Shown here in pieces: positions 1 through 13,804 of a stretch of DNA of 64,000 nt. The notes below the pieces were generated by a model that did not search any database, had not been told where the DNA came from, and worked only from the letters and a program-made list of their open reading frames with translations. The position numbers and the translations under genes are program-made. This DNA comes from Betaproteobacteria bacterium GR16-43 (GTDB lineage: Bacteria > Pseudomonadota > Gammaproteobacteria > Burkholderiales > Usitatibacteraceae). Where the stretch lies: assembly GCA_001953215.1 (NCBI GenBank), contig CP019169.1, positions 3,720,001 to 3,784,000 on the forward strand, read 5' to 3'. Numbering within the stretch: position 1 is the stretch's first letter; every line of letters begins with the position of its first letter.

Positions 1-1473
1 TACGCGGAGGCCCTGGCGAATCGAGCGGCAACGCACGACGAGCTGAAGCGCCATGGCGAAGCCCGGGCCGACTACGAGCGCGCGATCGCTTTGGCGCCAA
101 CGCTGCCGCACGCCGCGGGCCACCTGCTGCACGCGAAGATGCACCTGTGCGACTGGTCGGGATTCGAGGAAGGCGTCGCCCGGATTCGCGGGGCGCTCGA
201 GAGGGGCGAACCGGCGGCGCAACCGTTCCACGTCCTGTCCGTGGACATCGCGCCCGCGCTGCAACGCGCTTGCTCGCGGATGTATGCGCGCACGCTCGAG
301 CGCACCACTCCGGTTGCGCCCCGGATCGCGCCCGCGCCTCGCCGCGGGAAGATCCGCATCGGGTACTTCTCGGCCGACTTTCGCAACCACCCGGTGGCGT
401 TCCTCGTGGCGCCACTCGCCGAGCACCACGACCGCGACCGGTTCGAGACCTTCGCGTTTTCGTACGGGCCGGATACGGGCGATGCGACGCGGAAGCGCCT
501 CGAAAGGGCCTTCGACCGCTTCGAGGACGTCCGGGCCATGGCCGACGCCGAGGTCGTGGCGCTCGCGCGCCGCCACGAGATCGACATCGCCATCGATCTC
601 ATGGGACACACGCGGGGCGCGCGCTTCGGCCTGTTCGCGCGGCGCGTGGCGCCCGTCCAGGCGCAATACCTCGGCTATCCGGGCACGATGGGAACGGCGG
701 CCATCGACTACCTCATCGCGGATGCCACCGTCGTGCCCGAGGAACACTTCCAGCACTACGACGAGAGTCTCGTGCTGCTGCCCGACACGTACCAGGTCAA
801 CGATCTCGCGCGCGAAATCGGAACATCGCCGGCAACGCGAGCCGAACTCGGGCTGCCCGCGGAGGGCTTCGTTTTCTGCTGCTTCAACAACAAGGCGAAG
901 ATCACGCCGGACGTTTTCGGCGTTTGGATGCGCCTGCTCATGAGAGTCCCCGGTAGCGTCCTCTGGCTGGTTCACAGCGACGATGTGGCATCGGCGAACC
1001 TGCGCCGCGAAGCCGCGGCGCGCGGCGTGGATCCGCAACGCCTGGTGTTCGCGCCGCGCGTCCCACTCGCCGATCACCTGGCCCGCGCGCGCCATGCCGA
1101 CCTTTTCGTCGACACCCTGCCCTACAACGGGCACGCGACGACGAGCGATACCCTGCTCGCCGGCGTGCCGGGCGTCGTGACCCTCGGCGAGGGTTTCGCG
1201 GGCCGCGTGTCGGCGAGCCTGCTTCAAGCCGTGGGCTTGCCGGAACTGGTGACCGGATCGCTGCCCGAATGCGAAGCCCTCGCGCACCGGCTCGCGACGC
1301 ACCCCGGTGAACTGGCCTCGATCCGGGAACGCCTTTCGCGCCAACGCGCGACGCACGCGCTTTTCGACGTGCGGCGTTTTGCCCGGCACCTGGAAGCGGC
1401 CTGCGAGGCCATGGATGCGCGCTGCCGGGCGGGCGAGCCCCCGGGGACGATCCGGATTCCGGCGACTCCCTAG
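1..1473 (+). CDS. TPR / O-GlcNAc-transferase-like (SPINDLY-type) glycosyltransferase, C-terminal part
   Basis: Frame 1 is open from the first base, so the 5-prime end lies outside the window and 490 codons are visible. Residues 1-40 read as the end of a TPR repeat (ADYERAIALAPTLPHAAGHL). From about residue 115 the protein matches the glycosyltransferase 41 catalytic half: GYFSADFRNHPVAFL near 120, DLMGHTRGARFGLF near 200, YLGYPGTMG near 223, FCCFNNKAKITPDVF near 290, and the nucleotide-sugar loop LPYNGHATTSDTLLAGVP near 373-390. Bacterial members of this family sit in the cytoplasm and are mostly inferred to transfer a sugar to protein. Target and sugar cannot be read here. The gene converges on the minus-strand membrane protein with only 19 bp between their stops, and I see no terminator there. 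The family call is firm; the specificity is unknown. Confidence 0.9.
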   Translation, partial: YAEALANRAATHDELKRHGEARADYERAIALAPTLPHAAGHLLHAKMHLCDWSGFEEGVARIRGALERGEPAAQPFHVLSVDIAPALQRACSRMYARTLERTTPVAPRIAPAPRRGKIRIGYFSADFRNHPVAFLVAPLAEHHDRDRFETFAFSYGPDTGDATRKRLERAFDRFEDVRAMADAEVVALARRHEIDIAIDLMGHTRGARFGLFARRVAPVQAQYLGYPGTMGTAAIDYLIADATVVPEEHFQHYDESLVLLPDTYQVNDLAREIGTSPATRAELGLPAEGFVFCCFNNKAKITPDVFGVWMRLLMRVPGSVLWLVHSDDVASANLRREAAARGVDPQRLVFAPRVPLADHLARARHADLFVDTLPYNGHATTSDTLLAGVPGVVTLGEGFAGRVSASLLQAVGLPELVTGSLPECEALAHRLATHPGELASIRERLSRQRATHALFDVRRFARHLEAACEAMDARCRAGEPPGTIRIPATP

Positions 1474-1492
1474 CGCAGGGAATGCGGTTTCG

Positions 1493-1804
1493 CTAGCGCA
1501 GCCAGGTCCGCGCGATGTGCACGCCGAGGCCGGCGCACAGCCCCGCCGCGAGGGGATGCACGTTCTTCAGGAACATGGGCGGGTGCTTGAGGAAGCGCAG
1601 CAGCCAGAACGTGGCCGCCACCGCGAGGCCCACCGCGAGCGACACCGAGAAGTGGCGCGGCATGAACTCGCGCAGCATCGCCTCCAGCACGACCGTGAGG
1701 AAGCCCGTCAGCAGGGAGCCCAGGACGAAAAACAACGCCCGCCGTACGAGGACGGTGGGCGTGATCTTTTCCTTGCGGGTCGATGCGGCTTTCTTGCGAG
1801 GCAA
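1493..1804 (-). CDS. small membrane protein (103 aa), unknown function
   Basis: The reading frame downstream of sucB encodes a basic N-terminus (LPRKKAASTRKEK) followed by hydrophobic stretches at about residues 21-42, 52-72 and 81-100, suggesting two or three membrane passes. No ATG is available. The first usable start after the sucB stop is TTG at 1804, 23 bases downstream of that stop, so the gene is probably translated from the same mRNA as the last member of the TCA operon. In many betaproteobacteria lpd occupies this position, but this protein is unrelated to Lpd. The frame also stays open upstream, antisense-free but overlapping sucB; that upstream part looks like arginine-rich shadow coding and was excluded. 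I do not recognise a named family. The hydrophobic pattern makes it likely to be real, while the exact start is uncertain. Confidence 0.6.
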   Translation of the reverse strand: MPRKKAASTRKEKITPTVLVRRALFFVLGSLLTGFLTVVLEAMLREFMPRHFSVSLAVGLAVAATFWLLRFLKHPPMFLKNVHPLAAGLCAGLGVHIARTWLR

Positions 1805-1827
1805 TTTCTCGTGACCCCGGGGCCGCG

Positions 1828-3081
<1,254 letters not shown>

Positions 3082-3206
3082 GTCTGTTCCTTGTTACGCG
3101 GCGGCGCCTCAGCACAACCGCGGCTCTTCAATGTGCTACGATTCGGCGCCCAGTCTGCATTCGGCTTGCCGTCGATCCCCGCAAGCGGGGCCCCTCGCCG
3201 GGTGCC

Positions 3207-6050
<2,844 letters not shown>

Positions 6051-6074
6051 CGAACTTCCTTTCGACTCACTTCG

Positions 6075-7379
<1,305 letters not shown>

Positions 7380-7406
7380 TCGATCGTTCTCCGGTTTCCG
7401 CGCCGT

Positions 7407-7646
7407 CTAGACGGCCTTCAGTTTTTCAACGAGGGCGGCGGACGCGGCATCCTTCGCGCGCGCCCGGCCCATCACCAGGTCCAGCAGGTCGTTGTCCGGA
7501 AGCAGCAGGAGCGCTTCGAGCACCTTTGCTTCCGCGGCGGCCATTTCGCCGCCGTTCAGTTTCCAGTAGCGCTCGAAGACGATGTCCAGCTCGAGCAGGC
7601 CGCGCCGCGAGCGCCACTTGAGCCGCTCGACGGCCCGTTCGTCCAA
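7407..7646 (-). CDS. sdhE: succinate dehydrogenase flavinylation/assembly factor SdhE
   Basis: This 79-residue acidic protein matches the SdhE/YgfY (SDHAF2-like) family, which promotes covalent FAD attachment to SdhA. The family signature RGxLE appears as RRGLLELD at about residues 14-21, with ERYWKLNGGE following as in homologues. The only start consistent with full length is a TTG at 7646, one base beyond the sdhB stop codon, so translation is probably coupled to sdhB. The position between sdhB and gltA is the usual one in beta- and gammaproteobacteria. Its small size and weak start could make automated annotation miss it. Confidence 0.92.
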   Translation of the reverse strand: MDERAVERLKWRSRRGLLELDIVFERYWKLNGGEMAAAEAKVLEALLLLPDNDLLDLVMGRARAKDAASAALVEKLKAV

Positions 7647-7647
7647 G

Positions 7648-8343
7648 CTACACCGCCCTTCGCACCATCATGTCCTTGATCTTGCCGATGGCCGACGTGG
7701 GGTTGAGGCCCTTCGGGCACACGTCGACGCAGTTCATGATGCTGTGACAACGGAACAGGCGATAAGGATCCTTGAGATCGTCCAGGCGCGCGTTGGCGGC
7801 CTGGTCGCGGCTGTCGGCGATGAACCGGTAGGCATTCAGCAGGCCGGCGGGGCCGACGAACTTGTCCGGGTTCCACCAGAACGACGGGCAGGACGTGGAG
7901 CAGCAGGCGCACAGGATGCACTCGTAGAGCCCGTCCAGTTCCGCGCGCTCGTGCGGCGACTGCAGGCGCTCGCGCTCGGGCGGGGGCTCGTCGTTGATCA
8001 GGTAGGGCTTGATCGAGTGGTACTGGGCGAAGAAGTGCGTCATGTCCACGATGAGGTCGCGGATGATCGGCAGGCCGGGGAGCGCGCGCAGCACCACGGG
8101 CTCCTTCAGGTCCACGATCTTCGTGATGCACGCGAGGCCGTTCTTGCCGTTGATGTTCATCGCGTCCGAGCCGCAGATCCCCTCGCGGCACGACCGGCGC
8201 AGGCTCAGCGTGTCGTCCATCATCTTGATGCGCACGAGCGCATCGAGGAGCATGCGGTCCGCGGGTTTCAGGTCGACGTCGTACTCCTTGAAGTACGGCT
8301 TGGCGTCGGTATCCGGATTGAAACGCTCGATTCGGAATTTCAT
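7648..8343 (-). CDS. sdhB: succinate dehydrogenase iron-sulfur subunit
   Basis: The 231-residue protein carries electrons from FAD in SdhA to quinone. Three cluster motifs are visible: the plant-type [2Fe-2S] set SCREGICGSD with C52 and C57, Asp at the third ligand position (D60) and C72; the [4Fe-4S] motif CILCACCSTSCP near 142; and the [3Fe-4S] motif CHSIMNCVDVCPKG near 199. Asp in place of the third cysteine is also known in E. coli SdhB. It starts with ATG one base after the sdhA stop and is followed immediately by sdhE. Confidence 0.97.
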   Translation of the reverse strand: MKFRIERFNPDTDAKPYFKEYDVDLKPADRMLLDALVRIKMMDDTLSLRRSCREGICGSDAMNINGKNGLACITKIVDLKEPVVLRALPGLPIIRDLIVDMTHFFAQYHSIKPYLINDEPPPERERLQSPHERAELDGLYECILCACCSTSCPSFWWNPDKFVGPAGLLNAYRFIADSRDQAANARLDDLKDPYRLFRCHSIMNCVDVCPKGLNPTSAIGKIKDMMVRRAV

Positions 8344-8344
8344 G

Positions 8345-10111
8345 TCAGTAGACCCGCGCCTTGGGAGGAATGGTTTCGACCGTGAGCGGCTTCAGGTTCA
8401 CGGCCTTGTACTCGAGCTTGTCGCCCTCCTTGTACCAGAGGGTGTGCTTGAGCCAGTTGTTGTCGTCGCGCTGGTGGAAATCGGCCCGGTCGTGGGCGCC
8501 GCGCGTTTCCTTGCGGGCTTCCGCCGAGATCATGGTCGCGCGGGCGGTCTCGTACAGGTTCTGCAGCTCCAGCGCCTCGATGCGCGCGGTGTTGAACACC
8601 TTGCTCTTGTCGCCGATCTCGAGGTTGGCGACCGAATCGGCGAGCGCCTTGATCTTGTCGACCCCCTGCACCAGCATGTCCGGGAAGCGGAAGACGCCGC
8701 AATGCGCCTGCATCGTCCGCTGGATCTCGCCGCGGGTCTTGTCGACGTTCGCGCCGCCCTTCTTGCCGTCCAGGGCCGCCACGCGCGACAGCGAGAAATC
8801 GCCCGCGTCCTTCGGCAGGTCGCGATGCTTCGGGCCTTCGGCCTTGATGTAGTCCAGCATCGAAAGCGCCGAGCTCTTGCCCATCACCAGCAGGTCGGTG
8901 AGCGAGTTGGTGCCGAGGCGGTTGGCGCCGTGGATCGAGGCGCAGCCGCACTCCCCCGCCGCATAGAAGCCGGGCACGACGGAGCTGGGGTTCCCGCCCT
9001 TCGGCACGACGACTTCGCCGTGGTAGTTGGTCGGGATGCCGCCCATCTGGTAGTGGCAGGTCGGCACGACCGGGATCGGCTCCTTCACCGGATCGATGTT
9101 GGCGAACTTGATCGCGCTCTCGCGGATGCCCGGCAGGCGCTTGTTGATGACATCGGCGCCGAGGTGGTCCAACTTGAGCAGGATGTAGTCGCCGTGCGGA
9201 CCGCAGCCGCGGCCTTCCTTGATTTCGGTGGCCATGGCGCGCGACACCACGTCGCGCGAAGCGAGGTCCTTCATGGTGGGCGCATAGCGCTCCATGAAGC
9301 GCTCGCCGTTCTTGTTCAGCAGGTAGCCGCCCTCGCCGCGCACGCCCTCGGTGATCAGCACGCCGGCGCCCGCGACACCCGTCGGATGGAACTGCCAGAA
9401 CTCCATGTCTTCCAGCGGGATGCCGGCGCGCGCCGTCATGCCCACGCCGTCGCCCATGTTGATGAACGCATTGGTCGACGAAGCGAAGATGCGACCGCCG
9501 CCGCCCGTGGCGAACAACGTTGCCTTGCCCTGGAAGATCACGATGTCGCCGGTCTCCATCTCGAGCGCGGTGACGCCCAGCACGCGGCCTTCGGCGTCGC
9601 GGATGATGTCCAGCGCCATCCACTCCACGAAGAACTGCGTCTTGGTGTGCACGTTGCGCTGGTAGAGCGCGTGGAGCATCGCGTGGCCGGTGCGGTCCGC
9701 CGCGCAGGAGCTGCGCTGCACGGGCTTTTCACCAAAGTTGGCCGTGTGGCCGCCGAACGGGCGCTGGTAGATGGTGCCGTTGTCGTTCCTGTCGAACGGC
9801 ATGCCGAAGTGCTCGAGCTCGATCACGACCTCGGGCGCCATGCGGCACATGAACTCGATCGCATCCTGGTCGCCCAGCCAGTCCGACCCCTTCACGGTGT
9901 CGTACATGTGCCAGTGCCAGCTGTCCTCGCCCATGTTGCCGAGCGCCGCACCCACGCCGCCCTGCGCCGCCACGGTGTGCGAACGCGTCGGGAAGACCTT
10001 CGAAAGGGCCGCGACCTTGAGGCCCGCCTTGGAGAGCTCGTACGACGCGCGCAATCCCGCGCCGCCCGCGCCCACGATCACTGCATCGAATTTACGTACC
10101 GGAAGCGCCAT
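8345..10111 (-). CDS. sdhA: succinate dehydrogenase flavoprotein subunit
   Basis: This is the 588-residue catalytic subunit that oxidises succinate to fumarate with covalently bound FAD. The N-terminal FAD-binding motif is [17 protein letters not shown] (about 11-27). The flavinylated histidine lies in [11 protein letters not shown] (about residues 41-51). Substrate-site motifs include [21 protein letters not shown] near 240-260 and the C-terminal [20 protein letters not shown]. The frame is open further upstream, but the ATG at 10111 gives the family N-terminus ([11 protein letters not shown]) and sits two bases past the sdhD stop. Its end is one base from the sdhB start. Confidence 0.97.
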   Translation of the reverse strand: MALPVRKFDAVIVGAGGAGLRASYELSKAGLKVAALSKVFPTRSHTVAAQGGVGAALGNMGEDSWHWHMYDTVKGSDWLGDQDAIEFMCRMAPEVVIELEHFGMPFDRNDNGTIYQRPFGGHTANFGEKPVQRSSCAADRTGHAMLHALYQRNVHTKTQFFVEWMALDIIRDAEGRVLGVTALEMETGDIVIFQGKATLFATGGGGRIFASSTNAFINMGDGVGMTARAGIPLEDMEFWQFHPTGVAGAGVLITEGVRGEGGYLLNKNGERFMERYAPTMKDLASRDVVSRAMATEIKEGRGCGPHGDYILLKLDHLGADVINKRLPGIRESAIKFANIDPVKEPIPVVPTCHYQMGGIPTNYHGEVVVPKGGNPSSVVPGFYAAGECGCASIHGANRLGTNSLTDLLVMGKSSALSMLDYIKAEGPKHRDLPKDAGDFSLSRVAALDGKKGGANVDKTRGEIQRTMQAHCGVFRFPDMLVQGVDKIKALADSVANLEIGDKSKVFNTARIEALELQNLYETARATMISAEARKETRGAHDRADFHQRDDNNWLKHTLWYKEGDKLEYKAVNLKPLTVETIPPKARVY

Positions 10112-10113
10112 GG

Positions 10114-10470
10114 CTATCGTCCCCAGAGGATGGCGACCGACCATGCGAAGCAGGCGATCAGGAAGAAACCGATGAGGAAGAGCGCGGTCATGCGCACGCT
10201 CGCGGGCTTGAGGTAGTCCATCACGATGTCGCGGATGCCGATCCACGCATGCCAGATGAGCGCCCCGAAGAAGAGGACGGTGGCCAGGCGCAGCAGCTGC
10301 GAGGAGAACATACCCTGCCATTCGTGGAACGTGCCGGGGCGATGCATCAGCAGGCACGCGACGATCACCGGCGTGTAGAGCGCGAGGACCACCGCCGTCA
10401 GGCGCTGCATCAGCCAGTCGGAGAGGCCGTAGCTCGCGCCGACGGCTTGTTTCTTGTAGGCGCTCACCAT
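10114..10470 (-). CDS. sdhD: succinate dehydrogenase membrane anchor subunit SdhD
   Basis: This 118-residue protein has three hydrophobic helices (about 23-45, 55-78, 91-115) and belongs to the SdhD anchor family, which with SdhC binds heme b and quinone. The motif [16 protein letters not shown] near residues 74-89 corresponds to the conserved heme/quinone region. ATG at 10470 overlaps the last seven bases of sdhC, so the two anchors are translationally coupled. The frame is open far upstream across sdhC and gntR, but nothing there resembles this family. Confidence 0.93.
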   Translation of the reverse strand: MVSAYKKQAVGASYGLSDWLMQRLTAVVLALYTPVIVACLLMHRPGTFHEWQGMFSSQLLRLATVLFFGALIWHAWIGIRDIVMDYLKPASVRMTALFLIGFFLIACFAWSVAILWGR

Positions 10471-10862
10471 ATCAACGCTCCGAACGCCAGCGCCGAGGCG
10501 AGCCCCAGCACCAGCACGATGTACGCGGACATCCTCGACGGCTCCTTGGCGATGCCGATGTGCAGGTCGAGGAACAGGTAGCGGATGCCGGCGAAGAAAT
10601 GGTGGGCGTACAGGTACGCGAGCCCGATGGCCGCCAGCTTCACGAGCGGCATCGCGAAGAACGCCTTCAGGCGCGCGAAGTCCGACTCGGAGGTGAGCGA
10701 TCCGTTGAAGATGTACAGCAGGATCGGGATGGCGAGGAACAGGACCGCCCCGGAGATGCGGTGCAGGATGGAAACGATGCCGGGGGGAGGAAGGTGCGCT
10801 AGGTTGAGATCGTAGTACTTCGGTCTCGGGCGTGGCGACTTGCGCATGGGCGCAGAGCTCAT
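10464..10862 (-). CDS. sdhC: succinate dehydrogenase cytochrome b556 subunit SdhC
   Basis: The 132-residue first anchor subunit starts with a basic cytoplasmic tail ([16 protein letters not shown]) and has three membrane helices. [12 protein letters not shown] near residues 31-42 is the conserved SdhC signature, and [17 protein letters not shown] near 86-102 carries the candidate axial heme histidine. It is the first gene of the TCA operon. AAGGGA lies about nine bases before the ATG. gntR ends 78 bp upstream on the same strand, so readthrough from gntR cannot be excluded. Confidence 0.95.
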   Translation of the reverse strand: MSSAPMRKSPRPRPKYYDLNLAHLPPPGIVSILHRISGAVLFLAIPILLYIFNGSLTSESDFARLKAFFAMPLVKLAAIGLAYLYAHHFFAGIRYLFLDLHIGIAKEPSRMSAYIVLVLGLASALAFGALIW

Positions 10863-10940
10863 TTTTATATCCCTTGGGTGAAGACGCCTGGGTCTCGGGG
10901 AAGCCCGTGGATTTTAGCCCAAAACATCCGCCCCTATTTG
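10863..10940 (-). promoter_or_regulatory. leader / possible promoter of the sdh-gltA-suc operon
   Basis: The 78-bp gap between gntR and sdhC contains a minus-strand TAAAAT (10911-10916) that could be a -10 element, but no convincing -35 lies 16-18 bases upstream. No rho-independent terminator separates gntR from sdhC. The palindrome found in front of gntR is not repeated here. The sdh operon may therefore start here weakly or be co-transcribed with gntR. Confidence 0.3.
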
Positions 10941-11678
10941 TTAACTGAGCTCGTTGAAGTACGAAAAGCCCTCGGTCAGGCAAAGGCCTCTGCGCCATTC
11001 GACCGGCTTGTCGCCATAGGTGAAGGCAATGCGGTCGACGCACAGCAAAGCGGTGCCCGGCGCCACATTCAGGTGCGCGGCGGTGGCGGCGTCGGCGGAG
11101 ACGGCGCGCAGCCGCTCCTCGGCGCGGATCATCCGCAGGCCGTAGACCGTCTCGTAGAAGCTGTACATCGAGCCCTTGAACTCCTCCAGCCGCGGCAGGG
11201 TGAGGCCCGGGAACTGGCGGGCGGCCAGGGCGATCTCGTCGTGGATCAACGGCCGATTCTGGAAAAGCAGCACGCGCTTGATCGAATGGATCGCGGTGCC
11301 GGCCTTCAACCGGAGCGAGGCCGCCAGCTCCGTGCCAGCCTTCGCGCGCTTCAGTTCCAGGAAGAGGTTCTGCGGATGGAGCTTCTCGCCCGTGTCCGGC
11401 ATCACCCGCAGGAAGCGGTACTGGTAGGACGGCTCGCTGTGGGACGCGACGAACGTTCCTTTGCCTTGCCGGCGCACGAGAATATGCTCGGAGGCGAGCG
11501 CATCGATGGCCTTGCGCACCGTGCCCTGGCTCACCCGGTAGCGCGCGGCCAGCTCCAGCTCGGAGGGGATCGCCTCGCCGGGCTTCCACTCCCCCGCCAC
11601 CAGGCTCTGGGTGAGGAGGATGCGGATCTGCTCATAGAGCGGTCGGTACGAAGGCGTCGCGGCAGGCTTGGCGGGCAT
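10941..11678 (-). CDS. GntR-family transcriptional regulator, HutC/UTRA type
   Basis: The 245-residue protein has an N-terminal winged helix (about 10-78; PSELELAARYRVSQGTVRKAIDAL is the helix-turn-helix) and a C-terminal UTRA ligand-binding domain (about 95-240; FLELKRAKAG, LLFQNRPLIHDEIALAA, YGDKPVEWRRGLCL). UTRA regulators usually repress and are released by a small-molecule ligand. It lies between the TCA operon (same strand) and the acyl-CoA lyase/methylcitrate operon (opposite strand), so control of central C3/C4 metabolism is the natural inference. A perfect 14-bp palindrome 34 bp upstream of its start is the obvious candidate operator. The ligand is unknown; a TCA or methylcitrate intermediate or an acyl-CoA would fit the context. 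Confidence 0.9.
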   Translation of the reverse strand: MPAKPAATPSYRPLYEQIRILLTQSLVAGEWKPGEAIPSELELAARYRVSQGTVRKAIDALASEHILVRRQGKGTFVASHSEPSYQYRFLRVMPDTGEKLHPQNLFLELKRAKAGTELAASLRLKAGTAIHSIKRVLLFQNRPLIHDEIALAARQFPGLTLPRLEEFKGSMYSFYETVYGLRMIRAEERLRAVSADAATAAHLNVAPGTALLCVDRIAFTYGDKPVEWRRGLCLTEGFSYFNELS

Positions 11679-11711
11679 GGGCGCCGATGGTAGCAGAACG
11701 GCGTGTCCTAT

Positions 11712-11725
11712 GTCTTATATAAGAC
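11712..11725. promoter_or_regulatory. palindromic candidate operator GTCTTATATAAGAC
   Basis: This is a perfect 14-bp AT-rich palindrome in an otherwise GC-rich region, between divergent gntR and the HpcH/prp operon. It ends two bases before a consensus TTGACA (11728-11733), so a bound dimer would abut the -35 box. GntR-family dimers bind such short inverted repeats. I found no second copy in the window. Confidence 0.6.
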
Positions 11726-11727
11726 TG

Positions 11728-11757
11728 TTGACACTCCCGCGTCCCGCGCCGTAGCAT
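11728..11757 (+). promoter_or_regulatory. predicted sigma-70 promoter of the CoA-lyase/prp operon
   Basis: A consensus -35 TTGACA at 11728-11733 is followed after 18 bases by TAGCAT (11752-11757), a 4/6 match to the -10 consensus. The start codon of the first gene is 63 bases downstream. The adjacent palindrome at 11712-11725 supports regulated transcription from here. Confidence 0.45.
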
Positions 11758-11819
11758 GCTGCACGGCAGCAGGCGCCCGACCCGCCCGTTTACTCATTTC
11801 AATTCAACGACTTGGCACC

Positions 11820-12698
11820 ATGAACCCCTACTACCGCCCCCGCCGCTCGATGCTCTACGTCCCGGGCTGCAGCACCCGCTACCTGCACAAGGCCCGCACC
11901 CTCAAGGTCGACGCCGTGATCCTCGACCTGGGCGACCCGATCCTGGTCGAGGCCAAGGTGGAATCGCGCCGCAACGTCGTCGATGCCGTCCTGGCCGGAG
12001 GTTATGGCCGGCGCGAGGTCGTGGTGCGCGTGAACGACCTCGATTCGCCCTGGGGCGCCGAGGACGTGAAGGCCGTGGCGCGCTCGGGCACCGACGCGGT
12101 GCTCTTCCCCAACATCGAATCGACCGCCGACGTGCTGGAGGCGCTGTCGGCCCTCGATGCTGCAGGGGGCAGCCACCTGCCGATCATGCTGATGATCGAA
12201 AGCCCGCTCGGCGTGCTGCGGGCCGAGGAGATCGCCGCGGCCTCCGACCGCATCGCCTGCCTCGTGATGGCGACTTCGGACCTGCTGAACCAGCTCCACG
12301 GGCGCCGGACGCCCGACCGGATCGCGCTCGTCCACAGCCTCTCGCGCGTGCTGCTCGCGGGGCGCGCCTACGACCGCTCCGTGGTCGACGGCATCTCGAC
12401 GGATCTCAAGGACATGCAGTCGTTCGAATACGGCTGCCGCCTCGCCCGCGACCTGGGCTTCGACGGCAAGAGCCTCGTGCATCCCTTCCAGTTGCCCTAC
12501 TGCAACGATGCCTTCACACCGAAGCCGCACGATCTGGCTTCGTCCCTCGAAGTGATCGAGGCCCTCGAGCATGCGAACCGCGAAGGCCGCGGCACGGTGG
12601 TCGTGAACGGCCGCCTCGTGGAGGGGCACCACGTGAAGGCTGCGAAACGGATGCTCGCCCTGAACGACATGATCCAGAAGCTGGAAGCCGGCCAGTGA
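11820..12698 (+). CDS. HpcH/HpaI aldolase / citrate-lyase-beta-like CoA-ester lyase (first copy)
   Basis: The 292-residue protein belongs to the CitE/malyl-CoA lyase superfamily of Mg-dependent TIM barrels that cleave 3-hydroxy-dicarboxyl-CoA esters. The N-terminus RRSMLYVPGCSTRYLHKA is the typical CitE start; VDAVILDLGD near residue 38, VVVRVNDLDSPWGAEDV near 66, VLFPNIES near 95 and the metal-binding MIESPLGVL near 125 follow. Later motifs are DRIACLVMATSDL and LGFDGKSLVHPFQ. The frame is open 39 codons further upstream, but the ATG at 11820 gives the family length and leaves the promoter region free. Its stop overlaps the GTG of the MaoC gene. Likely substrates are malyl-CoA, beta-methylmalyl-CoA or citramalyl-CoA; sequence alone does not decide. 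Confidence 0.88.
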   Translation: MNPYYRPRRSMLYVPGCSTRYLHKARTLKVDAVILDLGDPILVEAKVESRRNVVDAVLAGGYGRREVVVRVNDLDSPWGAEDVKAVARSGTDAVLFPNIESTADVLEALSALDAAGGSHLPIMLMIESPLGVLRAEEIAAASDRIACLVMATSDLLNQLHGRRTPDRIALVHSLSRVLLAGRAYDRSVVDGISTDLKDMQSFEYGCRLARDLGFDGKSLVHPFQLPYCNDAFTPKPHDLASSLEVIEALEHANREGRGTVVVNGRLVEGHHVKAAKRMLALNDMIQKLEAGQ

Positions 12699-13780
12699 AC
12701 GACGCCGTTCCCGCCGGCCCCGGCCGACGTCCGACCGACGGCTGGTTCTTCGAGGACTACGCCCTCGGCCGGCGTTACGGCCACCCCACGCCGCGCACGA
12801 TCACCGCGGGCGATTGCGCGCTCTACCTGGCCCTCACCGGCTCGCGCGCGACCGTGCATTGCGCCGAACCGGTGGCGAAAGCCCTCGGCCATCCCGCCTG
12901 CCCCGTCGACGACCTGCTCGTCTTCCACATCGCCTTCGGCAAGACGGTGCACGACATCTCGTACAACGCCGTGGCCAACCTGGGCTACGCGAACCTGCGT
13001 TTCCTGGAGCCGGTGTACGTGGGCGACACCCTGCGTTCGCAATCCGAGGTGATCGGATTGAAGCAGAACTCCAACGGCCAGGCCGGCGTCGTGTACGTGG
13101 GCTCGCGCGCGCTGAACCAGCACGGCCGCGAAGTGCTCTCGTGGGGACGCTGGGTGATGGTCGCCAAGCGCGATCCCGCGGCGCCCGCCCCCGCGACGGT
13201 GATCCCCGCGCAGGCCCGCGAGGTACCGGCCTCCGCGCTCGTCGTGCCCGCCTTCCTGAAGCCCGGCGCGCTCGACCCGATGGCCACCGGCGGCACGCGG
13301 CTCTGGGACGACTACGCGACGGGCGAAGTCATCGACCACCCGGGCGGCATGACGCTCGAGGAGGCCGAGCACATGCTGGCCACCCGGCTCTACCAGAACA
13401 CCGCGCGGGTCCATTTCGACGCGCTGCAGGCGAAGGCGAACGCCTTCGGCAAGCGCCTCGTCTACGGCGGCCACGTGATCTCGATCTGCCGGGCCCTCTC
13501 CCATGACGGATTGGAGAACGCCTTCGCCATCGCCGCCATCAACGGGGGCACGCACGCCAATCCCACCTTCGCCGGCGACACCTTGTATTGCCGCCACGTC
13601 GTGCTGGACCGCTGGGCGATCCCCGGCCGCGAAGACGTGGGCGCCCTTCGCCTGCGGATGCTCGGGGCGAAGAACCTGGCGCTGAAGGACCTGCCGGCCC
13701 TGGCCGCCGGCGAACGCCACGACGCCGTCGTCCTGGACCTGGACTACACGGTGCTCATTCCCCGCCGCAAGGCGACGTAA
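12695..13780 (+). CDS. double MaoC-fold (hot-dog) hydratase, mesaconyl-CoA hydratase-like
   Basis: This 361-residue protein contains two MaoC-like hot-dog domains, about residues 10-155 (FFEDYALGRRYGHP, AGDCALYLALTGSR, LRFLEPVYVGDTLRSQSEVIG) and about 200-335 (LWDDYATGEVIDHPGGMT, LVYGGHVISICRAL, THANPTFAGDTLY). This duplicated layout is that of mesaconyl-CoA hydratase (beta-methylmalyl-CoA dehydratase). Translation starts with GTG at 12695 in a GTGA overlap with the upstream lyase stop, so the pair is coupled. With a lyase on each side it would interconvert an unsaturated acyl-CoA and the hydroxyacyl-CoA that the lyases cleave. The family is firm; the substrate is inferred from the neighbours. 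Confidence 0.83.
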   Translation: MNDAVPAGPGRRPTDGWFFEDYALGRRYGHPTPRTITAGDCALYLALTGSRATVHCAEPVAKALGHPACPVDDLLVFHIAFGKTVHDISYNAVANLGYANLRFLEPVYVGDTLRSQSEVIGLKQNSNGQAGVVYVGSRALNQHGREVLSWGRWVMVAKRDPAAPAPATVIPAQAREVPASALVVPAFLKPGALDPMATGGTRLWDDYATGEVIDHPGGMTLEEAEHMLATRLYQNTARVHFDALQAKANAFGKRLVYGGHVISICRALSHDGLENAFAIAAINGGTHANPTFAGDTLYCRHVVLDRWAIPGREDVGALRLRMLGAKNLALKDLPALAAGERHDAVVLDLDYTVLIPRRKAT

Positions 13781-13804
13781 AATAGACGACTTCACGGAGT
13801 GCCC

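Noticed and set aside
3177-3190. Rho-independent terminator between sucA and sucB
   Set aside because: Only a 5-bp stem with no T-run; at most a weak attenuator inside an operon.
10863-10940. Second copy of the GTCTTATATAAGAC operator before sdhC
   Set aside because: No match was found by reading both strands of the gap; only an unrelated AT-rich stretch is present.
11703-11819. N-terminal extension of the first CoA-ester lyase
   Set aside because: The upstream 39 codons cover the palindrome and promoter and do not resemble the family N-terminus, which begins at the ATG at 11820.
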